Made by a program: the position numbers and the translations under genes
In this document: positions 11,870-22,699 of the stretch, piece after piece
How the letters are laid out: every line of letters begins with the position of its first letter
How positions within the stretch are numbered: the first letter of the stretch is position 1
Notes under the pieces: model-generated
The model's database searches: none
Seen by the model: the letters and a program-made list of their open reading frames with translations, nothing else
Told to the model about the DNA's origin: nothing
Assembly: GCA_947044405.1 (NCBI GenBank)
Contig: CAMRHE010000458.1
Location: forward strand, 620,001-684,000
Reading direction: 5' to 3'
DNA: 64,000 bases
DNA from: Leptodactylus fallax
Taxonomy: Eukaryota; Chordata; Amphibia; Anura; Leptodactylidae

Positions 11870-12180
11870 GAAAAGTGATGAAGAAAAAAAAAAAGCCACC
11901 AAAAATTATTCCTTTATGGGAGCAGAATGCTACAACAACATTGTGTTAATACTGGAAAAACAATAGTGTGGTTGTTTGTTTTATTTTCTTGTTATTATGC
12001 CTACAGAGTGGTAGTGGCAAGTAGCACTGGCAACATTAGAGTTTGTGGAACACTGTCAGAGTGTCTGCCACTTGAAAAGTAGTGATAAAGAACTGACTTA
12101 ATAAAAAAGCTAATTAAAATTGTCTCTTTATGGGAGAAGATGCAGCACCAATGAGCGACAATTACAGAATTTGAAAAAAA
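11870..12180. repeat. Unclassified repeat units related to 15.3-17.3 kb
   Basis: Segments such as CTTGAAAAGTAGTGATAAAG followed by a TTTATGGGAG block recur here and at 15720-16010. Spacing and order are partly conserved, which suggests a larger dispersed repeat with internal duplication. No protein is recognised in the units themselves. Confidence 0.5.
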
Positions 12181-12204
12181 AAATCTACTTTTTCTCCCAT
12201 CACT

Positions 12205-12357
12205 CCTGGTGAGGAGCCCATGCAACTGGGATCTGTGGATGCCAAGACTCAATGAGAGCATCGTCTTTGGAATAACCTCTGCCTGTACTGTGGTACTTCA
12301 GGTCATATCATCCGAGACTGCTCGATCAGACCCTGCACACCAGCGGAAAAACTTTAG
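12205..12357 (+). pseudogene. Ty3/gypsy-like Gag fragment with CCHC zinc knuckle
   Basis: A roughly 50-codon frame reads EEPMQLG near its start and a zinc knuckle CLYCGTSGHIIRDC at 12280-12321, with the canonical C-x2-C-x4-H-x4-C spacing. This motif is the nucleic-acid-binding part of retroelement Gag. A TGA at 12253-12255 interrupts the frame between the two motifs and TAG ends it at 12355-12357. The EPMQLG-plus-knuckle arrangement is, from family knowledge, common in vertebrate Ty3/gypsy Gag. No adjoining capsid or protease coding is seen, so this is a relic; its parent element is unknown. Confidence 0.7.
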
Positions 12358-12378
12358 TGCCTGAGTGGTAGTCAGAAG

Positions 12379-12480
12379 CAGTGTCGGACTGGAATGTCTA
12401 GGGCCCACCAGTGGAATTCTTTCTAGGGGCCCACCGCCAGATACCCTGCAGATCAGCTGTACCGAAACAGGGCGGCTAAA
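12379..12480. mobile_element. Possible hAT-like terminus, CAGTGTCGGACTGG family
   Basis: The text CAGTGTCGGACTG followed by CTAGGGCCCACCAG recurs in diverged form at 22358 (CAGTGTCGGACTGAAGGG). It resembles hAT-type termini, but no complementary right end is found for either copy. Confidence 0.35.
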
Positions 12481-12699
12481 GGTAATAACATGTCGGGAAC
12501 CATGCTGCTCACCCGCCATATGATGTGCACCACTGCACTGCTACACCCTGTATGGAAAGTGAACAGCGTGGCGCCTAGACTTGTTATCATTACCTGTAGC
12601 CGCACTGTCCTGGAAAAGCTAATCTGCAGAGGTCCTGGCTGTCAGCCCCCTATCCTAAGGACTGTTCGTCAATATTAGAACGATAAATAAATCCTTTAA

Positions 12700-13031
12700 A
12701 GAGGTTGTCCGGAAATTGGAGCAACCCATGTGGCGAGCAGGAGGTGTAAAATAAAAAAAAATAAAGAATATTGACCTGTCTCCGGCACTCTGTTGTCTGC
12801 CGCCAGTATCTATTTAGTCTTGTGTTGGCGCCTTCTAGCTGGGAGTTCTGCACCTCATGTGACTGCTAAGACCAATTAGGTACAGGATTTCCATAAATGA
12901 GGCGCCGCCATGCGACCGAACAGACACAAAAGGGGGACAACGGGGTGCTGGAGACAGGTGAGTATGCTTTTTTAAAAAATTTTAACCCTCCCTGGCCACC
13001 ACAGTGGTCGCTCCAATTTATGGAAACCCCT
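12700..13031. mobile_element. TTAA-flanked MITE 1 of a tandem trio
   Basis: TTAA tetranucleotides bound it (12696-12699, 13032-13035). The inverted repeats read AGAGGTTGTCCGGAAATTGG at the left and AGGGGTTTCCATAAATTGG at the right in complement. Kolobok and piggyBac transposons both duplicate TTAA. The GC-rich interior has the donor-like motif CAGGTGAGTATG (GT at 12958) and a weaker outward one, CAGGTCAAT, at its left edge. Confidence 0.75.
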
Positions 13032-13035
13032 TTAA

Positions 13036-13524
13036 AGGGGTTGTCTGGGCCAAATTTTTTATGGCCACTTCACTGGTCCCCCATACTGTATGGGGAACAG
13101 TGATTTTGCCATTATATTGTGTGGGGGCAATGATGGGGGCTAACATCCTGTGGGGGGGACCTTAAAAAGATAGGCCATAAATACCTGATTGCTAGGAGGC
13201 TCACACACAGCCCCATCAGCTGTGCGGAGACACTTCTGGCGTCCATTCTGTATACAATTCATGGCGGGAAGCAGAAAGCTCGGTATAGCAGCCCGGCGCC
13301 TCCACTGCAGCTCAGCTCCCACTGACTTCAATATATGCTGAGATGCAGTGAAGGTGCCCGGCTAATATACAGTGGACAGAGATTTCTGCTTCCGGCCTCG
13401 TATTGTGTACAGGACGGGTGCCGGAAGTGACTCCGTACAGCTGATCGGTCTGGGGACCAGGTGTCAGACCCCTACCAATCAGGTATTTATGGCCTATTCC
13501 GAGGATAATGCCTGGACAACCCCT
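13036..13524. mobile_element. TTAA-flanked MITE 2, sharing a TTAA with MITE 1
   Basis: It begins AGGGGTTGTCTGGGC after the TTAA at 13032-13035 and ends CCTGGACAACCCCT before the TTAA at 13525-13528. The shared tetranucleotide makes the junction palindromic. The interior arms carry related GCCGGAAG/CTTCTGGC-type blocks, so the element is itself roughly palindromic. Confidence 0.7.
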
Positions 13525-13555
13525 TTAATATACCCCCTAATTTGCCACACTTTAA

Positions 13556-13572
13556 AGAGGTTGTCCAGCATA

Positions 13573-13668
<96 letters not shown>

Positions 13669-14046
13669 TTTTTATAATTAGTCCGGATGAGGTGGAAAAA
13701 CAAAACAAAAAACAAAACAAAACATACCCACCTGTCCCCGGTGCTCCGGTGTATCCCAGCGTGGTCCGGTCCTGCTCCGTTGTCTTCTTTTGCCGGAAGT
13801 TCTCACTGGCTGTGACGTCCCAGGTCCCTTCCCTTAGGCCACTGATTTCCCTCAGGAGTCACGTAACATCACAGGTAGTCACGTCCAGAGGGAACTTCCG
13901 CTGGAAGAAAATAGAGCTGCAGGACCAAACCGCGCTGGGAGACACTGGGAACAAGAGAGAAAGTTCTGGGGTTTTTTGTTTGTTTTTTTTTTCACCTGCC
14001 CTGGCCTAATTAAAAAAAAATAAAAATCTTATCCTACACAACACCT
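13556..14046. mobile_element. TTAA-flanked MITE 3 with a (TA)n expansion
   Basis: TTAA flanks at 13552-13555 and 14047-14050. The left end is AGAGGTTGTCCAGCATAA; the right is degraded but ends ACACAACACCT. A (TA)n tract (about 13576-13672) follows the left end. A minus-strand donor-like CAGGTGGGTAT lies at 13730. Confidence 0.6.
13576..13672. repeat. (TA)n microsatellite with interruptions
   Basis: Alternating TA dominates, broken by AAAATA and TATTTA blocks. Frames encoding IYIYIY runs come from this tract and are not genes. Confidence 0.95.
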
Positions 14047-14099
14047 TTAATGTCCCCCAGACTATTGGCTTCCATCACTGCCCCCCCCCCCACAATATA

Positions 14100-14275
14100 A
14101 TGGCCCCATCAAAGGACTCCATACACTATAGGGGACCTGTGAAGGGGCCACTGTATGGGGGGAATAGTGAAGGAGCCACTGTATGGGGGGGAATAGTGAA
14201 GGAGCCACTGAATGGGGGAACCAGTGAAGGGGCCACATATGCCCATACAGTAGCCCCTTCACTGGTCCCCCCTAT
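14100..14275. repeat. Tandem and inverted GGGGCCACTGTATGGGGG units
   Basis: Three direct units of AGTGAAGGAGCCACTGTATG type are followed by an inverted unit ending CCCCTTCACTGGTCCCCC. The same block, also partly inverted, occurs at about 6360-6440. Confidence 0.7.
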
Positions 14276-14298
14276 AGCAGTATTGGGTGATTACTCAC

Positions 14299-14400
14299 CT
14301 GTCTGCTCCTCGGTCCCGCTCCTTCTTGCTCCGGGCGCACTGATGTGACATCATGTGCGCCCAGAGCAGGAAGAAGCAGGAGGTGCCGGAGAACAGTAAG
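14299..14400. other. Palindromic GC-rich core with outward donor motifs
   Basis: CAGGTGAGTAAT on the minus strand marks the left edge (complement of 14293-14301) and AAGGTGAGTATT on the plus strand marks the right edge (GT at 14401). Between them lies an imperfect palindrome centred on GATGTGACATCATGTG. Both donors point out of the core. Confidence 0.55.
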
Positions 14401-14499
14401 GTGAGTATTGGTGCTTAGCTTGAAGGCCACAGGCTCAATGTGGCCTGTGGCCTACAAGTCTATGAGTGGTAGAGCAGAAAGCCAGTGGCGGCACCACTT

Positions 14500-15120
14500 C
14501 TTAAAACTGGATCACAAAACCAGGGAGAACCTTGCTGCATCACTTACCTGTATTCATATTCCTGACCTCTGGCTTACCCTTTGTCTATTCTCTCAGATTT
14601 CGATTTGGTACTGTTTGTCTCTCTGGTTTGACCTTCGCTTGCTGACTCTGCTTCTGTGTTGTTTTGTCTTGTCCTGTCTGTGTAACACTTATCTTAAGAA
14701 GGGATTGCCGCCCAGTTGTCGTCTGTCGTCTAGGACAGTTCATGCAAGTAGGCAGGGACAGGGGGGGTCAGCCTAGGGCTCACTGTCTCTGTCATTCTCT
14801 TCCTTTCTGGTTTCAGCAGCTACCTTTGGGGAATTGCTCAACAGGCAATTCCATAACAGTCAGAGTTTGCTTAGTCTTTATATTTAAACTCACTTCCTCC
14901 TCAGCCAGGTGCTGAGCCAACCCTTGATCCCAGAAAATTGCTTGTCTTCTGATTGTGACTCTGACTCTGGCGTGAGCTCTAGGAACTGACCTTTGCTAGA
15001 TACCGGAAAACCGCTCTACTTCTAACTCTAGCTCAGATGTTTTCTCTTGTACTGACTAGTATCCTGGACACTTGCTCTTCTAATTTGTCCTCCTGATTCT
15101 GATCAGCCTTGTAAGTTTGA
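14500..15120 (+). repeat. LTR-like dispersed repeat, shared with 40600-40955
   Basis: This block and 40600-40955 share a series of similar segments, including ACCTGTATTC, ATTCCTGACCTCTGGC and CTAGGACAG, in the same order. The style resembles amphibian gypsy LTRs, but no TG...CA boundary, primer site or coding region ties it to one. Class is inference. Confidence 0.4.
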
Positions 15121-15299
15121 TTTCTGATAGTGGAGTATTTATTTGATAACTTGGACCCCAAATGCAGCAAAGTCCATCTGGCCTTGCATATGGTGCTGGT
15201 GAAAGTGTTTAGGTGTATGGGACCAATCTTTCAGCACAGTATAGGATTTAAACAGCTAGTTCTACTGCTCTCTGTTATCAGTCAGATCCTGCTATTTTC

Positions 15300-16050
15300 T
15301 AATATTTGCTCCAGGGACTCTACCATAACATATAAGAGTACATGCCACATCAACATTGTGGTGGCGGAGAGACAATTTACATAATTTCATGAAAAATTTG
15401 GAGCACACTATCAGCATGTCTGGCTTGCCAGCTGAAAAAGCTAGACCATCTTCTGAAATGGAAAGGATGTGCCATAGTGCCACTCAATGTATGCTTCACC
15501 TTAAAGCCATGAAATGAGAGAGGGATAGTGTAAGCAATGGCTTGCCCTGTTGAAGTTGTTGGTGGGAAAAGGTCCAGTGTGGAGGAAATGGAAGAGGTTA
15601 CATCAAGATGGTGTTGGCAGATTGTGCCTGGCCTGCTAGCGGAAAAAGCTAGAATATCTTTTAAAATGGAAAATATTTTAATAACCATGATAATAGTATT
15701 TGGGACCGAAAAAAGAACCTAGATTATACTGCCGGTTATCCCTCAATGGGAGCAAATGCCACATCAACATCGTGTTGGCGGAGTGGTAATGTACAACATT
15801 TCCAGAAAAATTTATGACACACCATTAGTGCTTGCCACTTGAAAAGTAATAAAGAACTGAGTATAGAAAAAGGCCACCTAAAATGACCCTTTTATGGGTG
15901 CACATGCGGTACCAAGTAGTGACAATTTACAGAATTTCAAGAATTATTTGTGGCACACCGTTAGTGTGACTAGCCTGCCAGCTGAAAAAGCTGGACTATC
16001 TTCCAAAAGTGATCATGTGGTAGAAGTTGTTCTTCTTCCTCTCATAGTTA
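15300..16050. repeat. Unclassified repeat with internally duplicated units
   Basis: Blocks such as GCCACATCAACAT(T/C)GTG, CTGCCAGCTGAAAAAGCT and GACAATTTACA recur at about 15340-15460 and 15755-16010, with further homology to 11870-12180. Unit length is roughly 150-190 bp with indels. No protein family is recognised. Confidence 0.55.
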
Positions 16051-16059
16051 TCTACTCCA

Positions 16060-17030
16060 TTGTGTCTGTGGTTTGCTGAAGGCACTAATCATTTATTGTA
16101 CACTGCTGCTGTGGTGCCCCAAGGGGGATTGCAAGGGGGAGAGGGTGCCCGAGTGGTGGATGTTGGGAGTGATAGTTACGGTGCAGGCATCTCCGGGCTC
16201 TCTCCCTCAGATACAGCACAGTGGTGGGGGAATGCACCTAGGTGATCGTTGTACTGGACAGGTTCCCCGGGGTACTCCCTCTGGTGAATGATGGGTGTAG
16301 TAGTGTGGCCTGGCCCGGGATGTACCCAAGATGATGGTTGGTGCAAGTTAGCTTCAGACACACACATGGAGGCAAAATGGATGGTGAAAGTAGTGCCAGT
16401 CTTTACTCAGTGCAAAAAGCTTCCAGACAGCCAACATCAGGTTCACAGTACAAGCAGATAACTGTCAATATGGAGGTGCACAGCAAGGTAGTGAAGGATA
16501 GTAGAGTTCCTCTCATATATACAGTATGAGTATGATGTACCTTGGAGTAGCAGTAGGTATCCCTCCTTGTGTAGGCCTGAATGCAGCCTTGTGCTCTGCA
16601 GCAGTCTAATTCCTCCTGCTCTTTTAACAGACTGTACTTGGACTCCTGAGACTTGTGGTACCCCACTCTGAACTCTGTGTTAGGGTCCTGTTGGTCCAGC
16701 AGTGGCCAAAATTGTGGCAACTATCTTCCTCTTCAGACTACACTCCAGCTCACTAGCTCACAGGCAGAACTAACCAGATTTCCCCAGTCTGCCTAAACTA
16801 CACCAAAGTGTCCCCATCCCCTTTGTCCTATGAGGGCTAAGTGTTGGGCACATGTGGTGTGAGGTTCTGTGTATTAACCTTACCAGTGTTGGCACAGATG
16901 CAAAGGCTGATGCAATACTTCTTCAAGACATAACATATTATATACGCATTACATATACTGTAAATGTAACAGTACACTGTGCTACAACATAAACACATGA
17001 CTCAGCCTTAAAGGAATATAGGACCCAGTA
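16060..17030. other. Unclassified, possibly LTR-derived on the minus strand
   Basis: The text resembles complemented LTR sequence (CTTTACTCAGTGC, long GC-moderate non-coding run), but no boundaries or coding sequence support this. Nothing else is recognised. Confidence 0.25.
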
Positions 17031-17064
17031 CTGGGATATTACACTGCTCAAACTGACATTCCAG

Positions 17065-17330
17065 CATGTACCACAGTGACACTCAATGTGTGCTTCACCT
17101 TACAGCCATGAAACTAAGGAGGGGGAGGAGGGGTCTTGACCTGCTGAAGTTGGGGATGGGAAATGGTTCAATGTAGAGGAACTTGAGGAAGTTTTCCTCC
17201 CGTCTGGTGTGTAAACTGTGCCTGCTCTGCATCCATGAGCTGAAGTCAGTGCTAGAAGGCACCTAGCCTTGCTGTGTTTCAAGACTATGGCTAGAAAAGC
17301 TATGTATTTATGTATTGTCCCTGCCAATAA
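17065..17330. repeat. Second copy of the 15470-15640 segment
   Basis: CACTCAATGT(G/A)TGCTTCACCT and the following CATGAAA...GTTGAAG text match 15472-15640 in order with many substitutions. It belongs to the same unclassified repeat. Confidence 0.55.
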
Positions 17331-18775
17331 TAGCTGCTCAACATATTGACATCAGTGTACACCTTTCCCCACATGGAAATTTACAAGGTGAGGTCAGTTC
17401 AACATGGTCATATTAAGCAGAGACAGCTTTCCTAGAGAAATAATGAAAGCTAGGTAATCTCCATCGAGACTATGCACATGCCATCAGTGGCACAGCAGTG
17501 ACCGCCTGTAACTTGGCCAGGTGCAAGTTACAGTTGCAGACCAGCTGGATGACTGGACACACATTCCTTTATGGATGATGACTGATGTTGGTGAGAAGGA
17601 GGAGGCGGTGACCATCCTGCTAGGTGTGGATGTGGCCTGCTTACAAAGATGATCATGGGCAGAAGGAAGAGAATGGTCTTGCTCACTTGGTGCCACTGCC
17701 AATTCCATTTTTCCAAATGAGCTGGTGTCACTATTTCATGTAAGTATGCAGAGACCTAGTTCCTGCACAAGTGCCTGCACACCCATGGCTATTTATCTGC
17801 TTGCAGATATTGCACCTTGCCATCGACTCCTCATTTGGTAATTTACAAAATAAATTCCCATACTGGAGATAAAAACATGTAGCTGTTGCCAAAACCAGCA
17901 GTAGTGGAAACATGACTGGCAATGCTACCACCACCCTAGCTTGCCTTAGACCTACCACAGGCAGGTCTTTTGGATGTTGGGGTTGCACATCAGGCGGAAT
18001 TCTTACAACTGCAGCTGCCACCAACCTCCTCTTCTGATGTCATCATGTGACTTTGACCCGGTTTCCAGGTCTTATCTGTAATAGAATCATCATTGGATTC
18101 ATTAATGTCATCATCTTCCCCAATTTTTTTGTGACTCAACATGGTAATGGGATTCCTTTATTCGCTCACCTTTCCTAACAGATTTTCCCTAGTGCCCTTA
18201 TCAGCATGACTATCAATAATACACCCCCTGCCACTACTACCTCCACCAACACTCATGTCTTCCACCTCTACCTCCTCTACATCCAAGAAACACTGTTCTC
18301 ATCTAACTCATCAAGAAGTGGAAAAAGAGGAAGTCTCAGGCTATGAGGAATATCTCTCTCAGCAGATGCCCCATGACTACTAGAGAATGGGATCTGTGTC
18401 AGTGAAGGAGACATGGTTTAAAGCACAGAAAGACAATGTGGTAAATTACATGCTACACAGAACCCTCTCTCAATGTCTTTATTTGTAGGAAGTAAGACAA
18501 CACTGCGGCTACTATAAGGGCTATCAAGACCAGAAGTAGTGTTGCTGTTGTCACCCACATTCTTATTGTTAGTACTTGCACAAGTGTTTCCTCCTCCCCC
18601 TCCTTTTGCCTTTTCCCTGCCCTGTTTTTTCCAGTCATTTTACTGCACACAGCTAAATTATAATAGTGATTGGCAACAATTCTGACACTGTGAATATGTT
18701 TTTTTTTTGTCATTAGGCATTAAGTGTTAAGTTTTATTGTATTCTTCATTCAATATCTCTTGAATATTCAGTATT
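17331..18775. other. Unassigned sequence
   Basis: No conserved frame, terminal repeat or array is recognised. Open frames up to 97 codons lack domain signatures. Confidence 0.35.
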
Positions 18776-18778
18776 TGA

Positions 18779-19248
18779 AGGGAATTTGTCAGGGCAATTT
18801 GGGACACTAAACCACCCACACGTCCATATGGACCTGGGGTTTAGTGTCCCAAATCACCCTATTATATCCGTGGCCGCATTAAAAATGAAAGAAGCTTTCT
18901 AATCACCCTGCGGCTGTACTTCCCGCGCCTGCACAGTTCTTCAATGAAGCCACAGAAATGAAGTAATCATCTGCTTCAGTGCGCATGCCTCGCAATTACG
19001 CAGTGAAGCCGGGGTGTCCATCTTTGGCTTCACTGAAGAACAGCGCAGACGCCGGGAGGCGTGCCTCATGAATAAGCCAGACCGTTCTCACCAAACAGCA
19101 TCGATCGGACCCTTATCTAGGTAAGTATAAAGGTTTTTTTATTTTTAATGCACCTGCGATTTGCATTACAACATTTGGGACGCTAAACCCCCGGTCTATA
19201 AGGACCTGTGGGTGGTTTAGTGTCCCAGATTGACCTGACAGATTCCCT
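18779..19248. mobile_element. TTAA-type MITE with inverted repeats of about 75 bp
   Basis: The left arm AGGGAATTTGTCAGGGCAAT and the right arm in complement AGGGAATCTGTCAGGTCAAT stay alignable through GGGACACTAAACCACCCACA and on to about 75 bp. The right flank is TTAA (19249-19252); the left flank has diverged to TTGA. The interior is GC-rich and holds the plus-strand donor-like motif TAGGTAAGTATAA (GT at 19121). Confidence 0.85.
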
Positions 19249-19401
19249 TTAAAATGAGTAGCTAGTTCCAAGATTTACAAATATCAATCCAATATAAGAA
19301 AAAGGAGTCCTGTGCAGAAAAAATAAAATAGAACCACCCTTACTGGGTATACAAAGGAGCAGCTTGTGTTGGATTATGAAGAAGGTAGTACAATGCATGG
19401 A

Positions 19402-20395
19402 GTAATAATAATACAATTTAATACATTTTATTTATATAGCACCAACATATTCCGCAGCACTGTACAATTTGTAGGGTTCAAGTACAGATAAAAAAAGATA
19501 CATTGCAAAGAAATAGTCAATTCTCACAATGGGACTGAGGGCCCTGCTCGCAAGAGCTTACAATCTATGAGGTAGAGGGGGTGACACAGGAGGTAGCAGG
19601 GGCGGCATCAGAGGTAGCATTACTTATACAATGGTCAGACAATTTTGTAATACAGGTTACTGTCATTACACATATATAAAGCTATATGAGGTGTTACCAG
19701 TCGTGTCCTTTAACGTGCAAATGGTGCCTGGACATATCAAGTTAGTCTGTTACAGCATCATATCCTGTGATGTAATGTGGAAGCGTGAACAGAGGGTACG
19801 TTTTAGGGAATCTGAATAAGGAAGGGTTTACATTAGGAGTTGTGATAGGCCTGTCTGAAAAGATATGTGTTTAGTTTGCGCTTGAAGCTGTGGAAATTGG
19901 GGGTTAACCTGATAGTCCAGGATAGAGCATTCCAGAGAAGTGGTGCAACTCGGGAGAAGTCTTGAATACGAGCGTGGGAGGTTCTGATAATAGAGGATGT
20001 TAGTCTTAGGTCATTGAGTGAACGGAGAGCACGGGTTGGGCGATAGACAGAGATGAGGGAGGAAATGTAGGGAGGTGCAGCATTATGGAGAGCCTTGTGG
20101 ATGATGGTGATAAGTTTATATTGTATTCTGTATTTAATAGGCAGCCAATGTAGTGACCAACATAGGCCGGAGGCATCGCTGTAGCATCTAGACTGATAGA
20201 TAAGCCTGGCCGCCGCATTCAGAATAGATTGTAGAGGGGAGAGTTTAGTAAGGGGAAGACCAATTAGTAAGGAGTTACAGTATTCAAGGCGAGAGTGAAT
20301 CAGAGCAATAAAAAGTGTCTTTAGTGTATCTGTGGTAAGGAAAGGGCGTATTCTGGAGATGTTTTTGAGGTGGAGATGACATGAGCGTGCGAGTA
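19402..20395 (-). mobile_element. 5'-truncated L2-clade LINE, 3' end
   Basis: Reading on the minus strand, the element runs from the reverse transcriptase C-terminus to a tail of short TTA/TAT repeats (19402-19412), the tail style of L2 LINEs. The 3' UTR text GCGGAATATGTTGGTGCTAT is nearly the same as the end of the plus-strand L2 at 33090-33120. The 5' limit is where similarity to that copy stops. Confidence 0.85.
19833..20395 (-). pseudogene. L2-clade reverse transcriptase C-terminal fragment
   Basis: The frame is open for about 188 codons and ends in TAA. It encodes the C-terminal domain that follows the reverse transcriptase catalytic core: HLHLKNISRIRPFL, YCNSLLIGLPL, LHWLPIKYRIQYKL and FRQAYHNS at the end. 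Those phrases match the L2 copy at 32300-32760. In life this would be the tail of the ORF2 polyprotein used for target-primed reverse transcription. The endonuclease and catalytic YADD region are missing because of 5' truncation, so it cannot act alone. The ATG upstream at 20432 lies beyond the LINE homology and is not a natural start. Confidence 0.85.
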
Positions 20396-21724
20396 CTGCA
20401 CGGTACCTCAGTGAAGCACTACTAGCAAGCAAATCAGTGCATAAATGCTAGTAACACACTACATGTGAAGTGACTCTACCTGTCAACAATACTAAGTTAT
20501 GATTCACAGGTGTTTTACTAGTAAAATGCTCATGTGAAATGTGTTTTTTGGGTTTCAACTTCTTAATGTTCATCATCTTGTTTAAGGAGACTGAGAACAT
20601 ATAGACCCCCAGTATATGAACCATTGGCATGTAAAGAAGTTGATTAGTGTAATGGCAAATTGGCAACATCATCTGCACTCTTGTTCCATGGTCTAAACAT
20701 ATACAGTATGTGAATAACATGTAAATGGATAACTCCCGTTTTGACTTCTTTTTGATGTATTATAATGCTTTTAAATTAGGCCAAACAGATATATTTATGT
20801 GATCCCAAAAATTCATTTCCACTGTAGCCACTAGTCAGTTTTAGATTTTTTTATGTTCTTTGTATGTCTGATAAAAACAGTAGTTCAAAAGCCAGAAAAT
20901 GGGCAGACAACCAGCAACTAAATGTTTTTTTTTTTCCTTTCAATGCCTTTATGATGCTTTTGTATCTAGAAAAAGAACATCCTTTCTGAGTAATCTATGA
21001 ATAATTTTATATATGTTGCTATATTTTATTGTCTGTGCATTTAATTGTACAAAATGTTGTATTGACTATAGATCAATAAAAAAATAAATATTTTATTTGT
21101 TGCATTGTAAGCATGCTTCAGGTTAATGCTTAATGGAGATACTCTGCAGAATGGAAATGTGCTGTACTTGTGTATCTGCTTTACCACTGGCATTATCTTT
21201 AACAGCTCTATTTTATACACTACTGTATGTTTCTTCTAAGAAACAAGTGGAAAAAATCTTTTCCTTTCTATCTTTTGAACTGATTTCAAAGTGCATTTTC
21301 TTCTACGAGACCTTTCATTTTTGCTTTTAGTAGTATTGAATGCATCTGACCAAATGTCACAACGTACGCTCACAAATGCTTATTATTTTTTTCTTTGCAG
21401 AAATATGTGTTAGTTTACTTTCTTCTACAATGTTTTGTAACTGAAACTATAGCTATTGTATTTAAAATAAAATTAAAATCTGATTGGATTTATTCATAAT
21501 AATGCTTGTTCATTTGCATTGGAGCTAAAACATAGCTGGTTGACCAGAGGAGTACATGGAGGTACATGGCCTGTATGCAAAGATTAACATTACCATAGTC
21601 TTAACATGAAGCTACCATGGTCCCTGGGGTAGACAAATATTGTGGGTCGCTAACCAAAGTTTTAAAAATGATCTAACACTTATTGAACAGACACTGTACC
21701 GGAACCAAAGTTACTACATGGATA
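20396..21724. other. AT-rich unassigned sequence
   Basis: No coding signal, TIR or array is recognised. This is one of the longer stretches without visible repeats. Confidence 0.4.
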
Positions 21725-21959
21725 CAATAATTACATAGTTACATACAGGGCCGGTTTTAGACAAAGTGGGGCCCTGGGCAAAAATAAAAGTAGGGCCCCA
21801 AATGCTGATATGCAAACAACACCATCGTCTTCCAGTGACAACCCCTATAATAACGTCTCCTTTCTGCCAACAAAAAAGTAATAACAAGCCCCATTTTACC
21901 ACACACAATTCAAATGAGCAGCTTTGTACCGCCAAATAGATTTTTGCACCCAGTCATCA

Positions 21960-22350
21960 GTTATTATAGCGCCTCCTTATAAATAATAGTCCCTGCTCAT
22001 AAATAATATTACACCTTTATCAGTAATAGCTCCCTTATAAATGATAAATAGTGCCCTGTATCAGTAATATTCCCCCTTATCAGTAACAGTCACCCCGTAA
22101 AAATAATACTGCTCCCTTATAAATAATAGTCCCCTTTAGAAATAAGCCCACTTAACAATTATACCCCCCTTATAAACAGTTCCTCTCTTATAAATAATAG
22201 CCCCCCCTTATAATGGATGCCTTATATATAATAGTTCCCCCCTTATAAATAATAGCCCAACTTATAAATAATAGTTCCCCCTTATAATAGCCTCCTCATA
22301 TAAGTTTCCCAATTATATATAGTAACCTACCCTTATATATAATAGTTCTC
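21960..22350. repeat. TTATAAATAATAGTCCCC-type array
   Basis: About 18-25-bp units of TTATAAATAATAGTCCCCC repeat with variable C runs. The same type fills 41860-44030. Confidence 0.85.
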
Positions 22351-22699
22351 TTTTATACAGTGTCGGACTGAAGGGCCTTAGGCCCACCAGAGGAACTTTT
22401 TCTGGGGCCCCACCCAACAGCTTCCTGCTAATAGCCTACACCACGGCTCCTTTACTAAAGTCTTACATATGGTTACATATGGATATGACTATCTGGTGTT
22501 ACTGAGTATGTTCCCAGTATAGTCAGCCCCTATAGTACTGTGCAGGCCCCAATAACTCCATGGCCAGTTCATGCACAGTACTGTATGAGGAATGACATGG
22601 CCATGGAACTCTACACGTATGTGCAAGATTACAGTGAGGGAGCTGTGATGCAGACATAGCACACAAGGCTGCAAGCAGGAATTTTACCCCCCCCCCCAC

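Noticed and set aside
13487..14009. Frame with IYIYIY runs
   Set aside because: Translation of a (TA)n tract joined to repeat DNA, not a gene.
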